DNA from: Chloroflexota bacterium
Lineage (GTDB): Bacteria; Chloroflexota; UBA11872
NCBI GenBank assembly: GCA_028875175.1
Contig: JAPPFO010000162.1
Span: 1-7,279, forward strand
DNA: 7,279 bases
Direction of reading: 5' to 3'
Positions 1-5,279 of this stretch are shown one piece after another (the first letter of the stretch is position 1; each line of letters begins with the position of its first letter). The notes under the pieces were generated by a model. That model was not told the DNA's origin. It made no database searches and saw only the letters and a list, made by a program, of their open reading frames with translations. The translations under genes were made by a program, and so were the position numbers.

Positions 1-378
1 GGGGAAGGCGGTCTGTTCGGACACGAGGATGAAACGTTTATTCGGCCGGCCATCGAAGACGCGCGCAACGACGGCCTGGACGTGACGGGGCCCGAGCCGG
101 GCGACACTGTCTTCAACCGGGCGCGAAACGGGGCGTTCGACGGGGTGGTGGCGATGTATCACGACCAGGGGCACGTGGCCGTGAAAGTCGCTGGATTCTT
201 CGATGGGATCAACGTGTCGGTGGGCCTGCCAATCATCCGGACCAGCGTGGACCACGGAACCGCGTTCGACATTGCCGGACAAGGGGTGGCGCGGGCGGAT
301 AGTATGGAGATGGCCATCGAGATTGCCGCCACCATGGCCGCCAGCGACGGACGCCCGGCGGCCACGGAGACTGCCTGA
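1..378 (+). CDS. pdxA: 4-hydroxythreonine-4-phosphate dehydrogenase, C-terminal part (5' end outside window)
   Basis: This is the last 125 residues of PdxA, the NAD-dependent, metal-requiring cytosolic enzyme that oxidises 4-hydroxythreonine-4-phosphate in the DXP-dependent route to pyridoxal phosphate. The frame is open from base 1 and ends in TGA. The fragment opens with GEGGLFG, the tail of the family's NPHAGEGG motif, whose metal-binding His would lie just before base 1. GPEPGDTVF follows, then MYHDQGH (bases 154-174), which carries the metal-binding His of the YHDQG motif, then GLPIIRTSVDHGTAFDIAG, the family's C-terminal signature. All landmarks are intact and in the usual order, so the gene looks functional. 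secG begins 4 nt after the stop, suggesting co-transcription. A PdxA2-type paralogue, which acts on other 4-phospho-hydroxyacids, cannot be excluded from this part alone. Confidence 0.95.
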   Translation, partial: GEGGLFGHEDETFIRPAIEDARNDGLDVTGPEPGDTVFNRARNGAFDGVVAMYHDQGHVAVKVAGFFDGINVSVGLPIIRTSVDHGTAFDIAGQGVARADSMEMAIEIAATMAASDGRPAATETA

Positions 379-382
379 CCTA

Positions 383-604
383 ATGAACGCGCCCTTGCAA
401 CTCGCCCAGTTGGTGCTGTCCATCATTGTGATTGCCGCGGTTCTGATCCAGTTGCGAAACACGGGGATGGGCTCGGCGTTGGGCGGGAGCGACAGCTCGT
501 TCTTTCACGCCCGGCGCGGCGTGGACCGGCTGACCTTCAACTTCACGATCGGCGCGTCAGCGCTGTTCTTCCTGGTTTCCATCCTGGCCGCCGTCCTCCA
601 GTAG
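383..604 (+). CDS. secG: preprotein translocase subunit SecG
   Basis: This is a 73-residue SecG, the small accessory subunit of the SecYEG protein-export channel in the cytoplasmic membrane. It has the family layout: a first membrane helix (about residues 7-24, ending VLIQLRNTG), a loop with the conserved glycine patch GMGSALGGSDSSFF (28-41), and a second helix (about 54-72) ending at the stop. It is at the short end for the family and lacks the long polar C-terminal tail of proteobacterial SecG. The chosen ATG lies 4 nt after the pdxA stop. The same frame is open further upstream inside pdxA, but that part reads as non-SecG sequence. A GGAG sits about 13 nt before the ATG, a long spacing, so translation may be coupled to pdxA. 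Its last 48 bp overlap the 3' end of the opposing nuclease gene. Confidence 0.92.
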   Translation: MNAPLQLAQLVLSIIVIAAVLIQLRNTGMGSALGGSDSSFFHARRGVDRLTFNFTIGASALFFLVSILAAVLQ

Positions 605-1513
605 CGCGTCGCGCACAAGGGACGCGTCGCAGATCCGGGCATACGAGCAGCGGCGACAGACCTGGGGGTCCTCGGCCCGATTCGGCGCTTGCCAGAACGG
701 ATCGAATCGGGCTGTCTCAATGCCAACAACGATGTCGGTTGCGCGAGCCGCAAAGCGGTCCAGGTCCTCCCGGTCGTACGTCGCAGTCAACTGCTGGATG
801 AACGGCCGGTCTTCACGAACCAGCACATCAACACGCACTTCAGGAATGAAGAACGGCGCCGGGAGGTTGCCGGGACGAATCCGAGATCCGGCCCTGAAGA
901 CGCCGTAGCCGATGGCGTAGCACTGGAGTTGGAGGTCCTGATCGGGATATGACTCCGGGTAGGCCCGCCACGAGGTCTTGTGGTCGATCACCACGCCGTT
1001 CCGGTCGATGAGGTCAACCGTGCCCACGAGTTGGACCTGGACGCCAGGAATGTCGAATCTGAACCGATGCTCAATGAGGTGTGGGATGACTCGGGGCGCG
1101 ACCTCTGTCAGATATAGCTCCAGGACCGCTTGGCCTGAGGCATAGGCTTCCTCGAAATCGTCCGCGGATGCTCCGGATGCAGCCCCAGGCGGCAGGCGGG
1201 ACGCCCAAACGTCGTCGTAAATCTCGGAGGCCTCGTCCACATCCAGGTCGTAGCCGCTGTGTCGTTTCTCCAGAAAGTTGCGCTCCAGGGCGGCGTGGAC
1301 CGCCTGCCCGACGAGCGACGCCGGCGAGTCGGTGGTGGGCACCCGATCCAGGTAGCGCATCCGATACTGGAGCGGACAGGTGTCGTACGTGCGCAGTTGC
1401 GTGGGAGAGATCGACCGAAGTTGCCGTTGCATGCCTGCCCGCAAGAAACCCGACGCCTGCGCAAGCGTAGTCGTAAGCGGCGCATCCTGCCCGACCACCG
1501 ACGGACTTCGCAC
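557..1513 (-). CDS. stand-alone PD-(D/E)XK (RecB/Cas4/AddB-like) Fe-S nuclease
   Basis: This 318-residue protein fits the PDDEXK_1 family (Cas4, the AddB C-terminal domain, RecB-like exonucleases). The landmarks are in order: SPTQLRTYDTCPLQYRMRYL with Cys46; GQAVHAAL (69-76, His73); GTVDLID with Asp167; VIDHKT (Asp177, Lys179), the core (D/E)xK; then QLQCYA (195-200). The C-terminus has CRRCSYARIC (Cys286, 289, 295). Together these give C46-X239-CX2CX5C, the arrangement that binds a 4Fe-4S cluster in AddB and Cas4. The likely role is 5'-3' or end-processing DNA nuclease activity in repair. No helicase, cas gene or CRISPR array is nearby. The listed start is a GTG only 17 bp from the divergent glycosyltransferase start. 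An ATG at 1432 (residue 28), just before the conserved part, is an alternative and would leave room for a promoter. The frame is intact and the 3' end overlaps secG by 48 bp. Confidence 0.88.
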   Translation of the reverse strand: MRSPSVVGQDAPLTTTLAQASGFLRAGMQRQLRSISPTQLRTYDTCPLQYRMRYLDRVPTTDSPASLVGQAVHAALERNFLEKRHSGYDLDVDEASEIYDDVWASRLPPGAASGASADDFEEAYASGQAVLELYLTEVAPRVIPHLIEHRFRFDIPGVQVQLVGTVDLIDRNGVVIDHKTSWRAYPESYPDQDLQLQCYAIGYGVFRAGSRIRPGNLPAPFFIPEVRVDVLVREDRPFIQQLTATYDREDLDRFAARATDIVVGIETARFDPFWQAPNRAEDPQVCRRCSYARICDASLVRDALLEDGGQDGNQEEQR

Positions 1514-1530
1514 AACGACCGGTCCGCAAC

Positions 1531-2580
1531 GTGATGGTTGAACGCGACGCGTCAGACACGCTCGATGCCTCCGTTGTGATCGTGACCTGGAACGGGCTTA
1601 GCCATTTACGCCGCTGCTTGCCGGCGCTGGCAGATCAGACCGGGGTTGCCTTCGAGGCTATCGTGGTGGACAACGGCAGCACGGACGGTACCGCGGAGTG
1701 GATTGCCGCGGCGTATCCCCGAGCTGTTCTGAAGCGCCTGGAGTCCAATCACGGGTTCTCCGAGGCCAACAACATCGGCTTCGGCCTGGCCCAGGCTCAG
1801 CTGATCGCCACCCTCAACAACGACGCGGTTCCCGATCCCGATTGGCTGCGCTCTCTCGTTCGGGCCGCGCGCGAGCACCCCGAATCCGGGTCGTTCGCCA
1901 GCCGGATCGTGCTGGATCGGGACCCCAACATCATCGACTCCGCCGGTGTGGTGACGGACGTGCTGGGCATCGCGTGGGACCGGCACAACGCAGAGCCGGT
2001 TGGGGTTGATGCCGCCGGGGAAGTCTTTGGCGCGTGCGCAGGGGCCGCGCTGTATCGCAAGGCGGTGCTGGACGAAACGGAGGGCTTCGATCCGGCGTTC
2101 TTCGCCTACCTGGAGGACGTGGACCTGGCCTGGCGCGCCCGCTGGCTGGGCTGGACCGCCCGCTATGTCCCGGAAGCGCGAGTGGTGCACGCGCACTCGG
2201 CCACGGGCACCGAAGATTCGCCGTTCAAGACATTTCACCTGGGGCGCAATAAGGTCTGGACGATTGCCAAGAACCATCCGACGCACGCCCTCCTGCTCTA
2301 CGGACCGCTTCTGGTGGCCTATGACCTGGCGTCGTTGCCGATCACCATGGCCCGGCAGCGGAACCTGGCGGCCCTGCGTGGGCGGCTGGCCGGCTTGCGC
2401 TCGCTCAGTCGGGTGCTGAGGCAGCGGAAGCAGGTGGCTTCTAGCCGCCGAGTCGCCTGGGAGGACATTCGGCCCTTTGTCGCCGGCCCGTCGTGGCCGT
2501 GGGAAGTGTGGCGCCGCCAGCAGCGGCTGCGGCAGGCCGTGGCGGGCGATGGATCGCCGACCTCGCCAAAGGCTCGCTGA
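1531..2580 (+). CDS. GT2 family glycosyltransferase (rhamnosyltransferase-like)
   Basis: This 349-residue GT-A fold enzyme is of the GT2 WbbL/rhamnosyltransferase-like type. It is expected to transfer a sugar from a nucleotide donor to a cell-surface glycan or glycolipid at the cytoplasmic face. Motifs: VVIVTWNG (15-22), IVVDNGSTDGT (44-54, nucleotide binding), HGFSEANNIGF (74-84), TLNNDAVPDPDWL (94-106, the DxD-equivalent metal site), GACAGAALYRK (167-177), and GFDPAFFAYLEDVDLAWRAR (185-204) with the catalytic-loop ED-D acids, then a conserved His220 and SATG (223-226). Residues 250-272 are moderately hydrophobic (LLLYGPLLVAYDL) and may form a membrane-associated helix. The C-terminal 80 residues are basic. 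Start choice is GTG at 1531 or the adjacent ATG at 1534; no clear Shine-Dalgarno sequence is visible, so it may be leaderless. It is not next to other glycan genes, so the acceptor is unknown. Confidence 0.9.
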   Translation: MMVERDASDTLDASVVIVTWNGLSHLRRCLPALADQTGVAFEAIVVDNGSTDGTAEWIAAAYPRAVLKRLESNHGFSEANNIGFGLAQAQLIATLNNDAVPDPDWLRSLVRAAREHPESGSFASRIVLDRDPNIIDSAGVVTDVLGIAWDRHNAEPVGVDAAGEVFGACAGAALYRKAVLDETEGFDPAFFAYLEDVDLAWRARWLGWTARYVPEARVVHAHSATGTEDSPFKTFHLGRNKVWTIAKNHPTHALLLYGPLLVAYDLASLPITMARQRNLAALRGRLAGLRSLSRVLRQRKQVASSRRVAWEDIRPFVAGPSWPWEVWRRQQRLRQAVAGDGSPTSPKAR

Positions 2581-2586
2581 TAGACT
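2581..2586 (+). promoter_or_regulatory. possible -10 element for tRNA-Pro
   Basis: TAGACT matches TATAAT at four of six positions. It lies directly after the glycosyltransferase stop and ends 8 nt before the mature tRNA 5' end, a distance that would suit a tRNA promoter. No convincing -35 element is seen at 16-18 bp upstream, so this is weak. The tRNA could equally be read through from the glycosyltransferase gene. Confidence 0.25.
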
Positions 2587-2594
2587 CGCCTCAC

Positions 2595-2671
2595 CGGGGC
2601 GTGGCGCAGGCTGGTAGCGCACCTGACTGGGGGTCAGGAGGTCGCCGGTTCAAATCCGGCCGCCCCGACCA
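2595..2671 (+). tRNA. tRNA-Pro (anticodon GGG), CCA encoded
   Basis: A complete 77-nt cloverleaf can be folded by eye. The acceptor stem pairs CGGGGCG (2595-2601) with CGCCCCG (2661-2667). The D stem pairs GCGC (2604-2607) with GCGC (2617-2620) around a loop containing GG. The anticodon stem pairs CCTGA (2622-2626) with TCAGG (2634-2638) around loop CTGGGGG, giving anticodon GGG at 2629-2631, which reads CCC/CCU proline codons. The variable loop has 5 nt. The T stem pairs GCCGG with CCGGC around TTCAAAT. The discriminator base is A (2668), and CCA is encoded at 2669-2671. All stems are fully paired. C1-G72 with A73 is typical of bacterial tRNA-Pro. It lies 14 nt after the upstream gene; no intron is seen. 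Confidence 0.97.
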
Positions 2672-2746
2672 GCATCCGATTCCGCTATTCGTTGGCTCCA
2701 TCACGCCGGCACGGCCGCGGGCCATCCGAGGTGTTTCGCTCCGAAC

Positions 2747-4021
2747 CTAGGCGGCTGCGCTCCAGTTTGCGATGAAATCGTCCAGGCCAAAGTCGTCGGG
2801 CATGTGCTCCTGCGCGTAGCGGGTTGGCCTGCTCGCGAGACTTGGCACAAAGTGCTCGGTTTCCATTTGGAGCCTGGCGTCCAACGGTGCAAAGCGCTGT
2901 CCCAGCAGCTTCGTTTCCGAGCCGGTGAATCGCCGGGCCAGCGACTCGAGGTTGCTGATGCTGAAGGTCTGCTCCCCCACGGCTGAGGCACGCTCGCGTT
3001 CCGGCAGGTTGGCCACCTCCGGGCGCTTGAGCGCGCCCATCCTGCGAGCCAGTTTCGACAACAGGACCACGCAGACCATCCGCCCAGATTCGCCTGGATG
3101 CAGCAGGGCCAGCGCCTGCCGAAAGGCGTCCGGATCCTCGTCGAGCATCGCGCGATAGAACGCTTCGATTCGGTCGTCCTCAAGTTGTGCGAGCTCGAGG
3201 AATCGATGGAATACCGCTTGTCCCTCCGGCGATAGATGCCTGACGAAACCCGGCTCCCAAAGGAAGCGGGAGCCGTACGGGAATAGCTGGCCGCCGAACG
3301 AGGTGTACCTGAGATGGATGATGCGCCGCAGCCTGGTGCTGTAGTTGCTGGGCCAATGCAGGATCGTGTTGATGTACATGACGCCGTCGCCGGCCTTGAG
3401 CCTGACCTGGGTGCAGTTCGACAGCTTTGCGCGGGGGTCGTTCAGGAGCTCCCGGTTCTCGCGCGGCGTGTTCAGGCGGCGATGACTGCCGGGGACGACC
3501 CACAGCACATCGTCGTCGTAGAGCGGGATGTTCCACTGCACGGAGCCGGGACCGTTGGACAGCATGTCCGCCTGTAAACCCGCCAAGGGAGCATTGTTGG
3601 TTGGCCCGTGACTTACATCGCGATGCCACAAGTCCGGTCCATACGGGGTTTCCGGGTTGCACAGGAGAATCATCTGCTTCAGCCCCACGTCGCGCGTGCC
3701 AAGCGCCTGCCGGCTTACACCAAGCGTGTTTTCGTGGAGACAGAATTCCACGGTGTTCGCCGTCGTGGAATCGATGACCGACTGAAACGCGAGGCGAGGC
3801 TGCTTGGCCACATACGGGAAGCAGCCGGGGTCGTCGCGATCGCGCGCCCAGTTCGCCTGCTGCCGGTCGACGAGCGTTTCGAAGCTGGCGCGCAGCTCGT
3901 TCAGCCGCTCCGGTGGAACGACGTTTTTCAGAATCACGTAGCCGTCGTCGAGGAGTTGCTCGGGATCGATCTGTATGGGTCGTGCACCGTTGGGGCGGCC
4001 GCGAGAGTCTAGACCGGACAT
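2747..4021 (-). CDS. phytanoyl-CoA dioxygenase (PhyH) family Fe(II)/2-oxoglutarate oxygenase
   Basis: This 424-residue cytosolic protein is a non-haem iron, 2-oxoglutarate-dependent dioxygenase, expected to hydroxylate a small molecule or lipid. An N-terminal helical segment DDGYVILKNVVPPERL (25-40) is typical of PhyH enzymes. The iron-binding facial triad is visible as His133 and Asp135 in LWHRDVSHG, with the distal His222 in LHWPSNYS. Arg230 or Arg232, shortly after it, is the candidate ligand for the 2-oxoglutarate carboxylate. VLWVVPGSHRR (172-182) is the family's PGSH strand. The protein is longer than a typical 250-300-residue PhyH: about 170 residues after the triad are helical and unassigned. 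The ATG start has GAGG 4 nt upstream and lies 34 bp after the hpnB stop, so it is probably the last gene of the WD40-hpnB-PhyH operon. The substrate is unknown. Its 3' end faces the tRNA with 75 bp between, in which I see no clear terminator. Confidence 0.87.
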   Translation of the reverse strand: MSGLDSRGRPNGARPIQIDPEQLLDDGYVILKNVVPPERLNELRASFETLVDRQQANWARDRDDPGCFPYVAKQPRLAFQSVIDSTTANTVEFCLHENTLGVSRQALGTRDVGLKQMILLCNPETPYGPDLWHRDVSHGPTNNAPLAGLQADMLSNGPGSVQWNIPLYDDDVLWVVPGSHRRLNTPRENRELLNDPRAKLSNCTQVRLKAGDGVMYINTILHWPSNYSTRLRRIIHLRYTSFGGQLFPYGSRFLWEPGFVRHLSPEGQAVFHRFLELAQLEDDRIEAFYRAMLDEDPDAFRQALALLHPGESGRMVCVVLLSKLARRMGALKRPEVANLPERERASAVGEQTFSISNLESLARRFTGSETKLLGQRFAPLDARLQMETEHFVPSLASRPTRYAQEHMPDDFGLDDFIANWSAAA

Positions 4022-4055
4022 GCGGCCTCAACTTGCCTCGGTGCGTGCATACCCG

Positions 4056-5189
4056 CTAGCGACCGTAGGTTCGGCCTTTCCAGCCGCCGCCGACACCGGC
4101 GTAGTGGCGGCGAGCGGAGTCCAGGGTCACGGTCACGTAGATAACGGCCGACAGCGGCAGCGTGACGGCCCGCAGCGCCGGGCCTCCGTACCACCGGGTC
4201 ATCGGCAGGTAGCTACAGGTCATCAGCAGCCATCCAAGGACCCCCACCGCCAGGGCGGCCGCCGCCGATTCAGTGTCTCGTCCAGTCACGAGGCTCGCGC
4301 CACCCGCTACCGCCGCAACCGGCGGCGCGGCGAAGGCCAGCAGCAGAGCGAGGACTGTGCCCAGGAGTCGAATTGGCGAGTAGGCAAGCTGGGTGTAGGC
4401 GGTGCGCGCCACGACGTGCCAGACGCCGGAAAGGCCGGCATAGCCACGCTCGCTGCGCACGTCTCGGGCCAACCCCAGCCAGGTTCGGCCTCCGGCCTGC
4501 TTGATGCGGGCAGCCAGGGCGCAGTCGTCGATGATCTGGTTGCGGATCGATTCCAGGCCGCCAATTCGTTCGAGCATTTGCCGACGCACCAGGACGCAGC
4601 CGCCGGCGGCGGCCGCCGTTGCGCGGTTGGGATTGTTCGACCAGCGGAAGGGGTAGAGCAGTCCAAAGAAGTAGACGAAGGCCGGCACCAGCAACCGCTC
4701 GAATGGCGTGACCGCCCGCAGATGCGCCATTACCGACGCAAGATCCAGGTCCTGGTGCTCAGCCATGCCTACCAGCCGGCAGAGGAGGTCGGGCGGGTGG
4801 GCAATGTCGGCGTCGGTCAGGAGGATGTACTCGCACTCGCGTGCCGGATCGGAAGTCGTGCCGGTGTGCATGGCCCAGACTTTGCCGGCCCAGCCGTGGG
4901 GCAGCGGAGGCGCCGCGACTACTTCGACGCCGCGAGCGTCTGAGAGCGCACCGAGGCCATCCGCAACGTCCGATGTGCCATCGGTGCTTGAGTCGTCGAC
5001 CACGACTATCCGCAGCCAGCCCGGATAGTCCTGACTTAGCAGGGCAGGCAACGTTGACGGGAGCACCTTCGCCTCGTTGCGCGCCGGCACAATTGCGGTC
5101 ACCGATGGCCACCGGGTTGGCGACGGGTCGGGTGGCGACTCCGGCAGCCGCACATCGGTGCGCCAGAACCATCCGCGCCCGACAAACAA
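4056..5189 (-). CDS. hpnB: HpnB-type hopanoid-associated GT2 membrane glycosyltransferase (start uncertain)
   Basis: At least 377 residues, matching the HpnB family of membrane GT2 enzymes usually found with hopanoid synthesis genes; the exact sugar transfer is not settled in the literature I know. Motifs: GRGWFWR (4-10, just after the family's N-terminal helix), TAIVPARNEA (31-40), VVVDDSSTDGT (62-72), PLPHGWAGKVWAM (95-107), LLTDADIAHP (123-132), VPAFVYFFGLLYPFRW (168-183), AAAAGGCVLVRR (192-203), IRNQIIDDCALA (215-226, catalytic acids), ARTAYTQLAYSP (261-272), a C-terminal membrane block (about 273-293, 309-329, 340-356), and WKGRTYG at the end. The only conventional start is a TTG at 5187-5189 with no ribosome site. 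It would cut off the N-terminal membrane helix, which is encoded in frame upstream. No squalene-hopene cyclase or other hpn gene is in the window, so the hopanoid link rests on family resemblance. Confidence 0.9.
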   Translation of the reverse strand: MFVGRGWFWRTDVRLPESPPDPSPTRWPSVTAIVPARNEAKVLPSTLPALLSQDYPGWLRIVVVDDSSTDGTSDVADGLGALSDARGVEVVAAPPLPHGWAGKVWAMHTGTTSDPARECEYILLTDADIAHPPDLLCRLVGMAEHQDLDLASVMAHLRAVTPFERLLVPAFVYFFGLLYPFRWSNNPNRATAAAAGGCVLVRRQMLERIGGLESIRNQIIDDCALAARIKQAGGRTWLGLARDVRSERGYAGLSGVWHVVARTAYTQLAYSPIRLLGTVLALLLAFAAPPVAAVAGGASLVTGRDTESAAAALAVGVLGWLLMTCSYLPMTRWYGGPALRAVTLPLSAVIYVTVTLDSARRHYAGVGGGWKGRTYGR

Positions 5190-5279
5190 CCAGACCCAGG
5201 CGCCTGCCGCGGCGGCCGCCAGCCCGGTGAGGAACGTCAGCCAAATGCCGATGTGCGCTCGTCCGATGAGCCAGCGCGA
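5190..5279 (-). other. in-frame 5' extension of hpnB encoding the missing N-terminal membrane helix
   Basis: These 30 codons between the WD40 stop (TGA, 5280-5282) and the TTG at 5189 are open in the hpnB frame. They read as a hydrophobic helix, IGIWLTFLTGLAAAAAGAWV followed by WL, running straight into FVGRGWFWR. HpnB proteins normally start with exactly such a helix. There is no in-frame ATG, GTG or TTG here. Possible rare starts are ATT (5244-5246) and CTG (5238-5240); a purine-rich GGACGAG lies about 11 nt before the ATT. Alternatives are a base error that removed a start codon, or TGA readthrough from the WD40 gene. That the stretch is translated is inference. Confidence 0.6.

Noticed and set aside
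557..1513. CRISPR-Cas locus around the Cas4-like nuclease
   Set aside because: There are no repeat-spacer units and no cas1/cas2 or effector genes; the neighbours are secG and a glycosyltransferase.
1606..2622. Long minus-strand open frame (338 codons) opposite the glycosyltransferase gene
   Set aside because: Its translation shows no domain or family motif, while the plus strand carries all GT2 signatures. Long antisense frames are expected at this GC content.
2595..2746. tRNA-Pro as integration (att) site of a mobile element
   Set aside because: No integrase gene and no direct repeat of the tRNA 3' end is seen within the window, and the flanking genes are ordinary.
2672..2746. Intrinsic terminator between tRNA-Pro and the converging PhyH gene
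   Set aside because: Only short imperfect GC-rich palindromes (around GGCCGCGGGCC) are visible, and no T-run follows on either strand.
3975..4943. Long plus-strand open frame (322 codons) opposite hpnB and the start of PhyH
   Set aside because: The composition is Arg/Gly/Gln-rich with no motif, and it runs antisense through two recognisable genes. It is a GC shadow.
5211..5220. Perfect palindrome GGCGGCCGCC, and the similar GC-rich stretch near 4603-4617, as terminators or protein-binding sites
   Set aside because: Both fall in runs of alanine codons in hpnB membrane or near-membrane parts, and no T-tract follows. Coding explains them.
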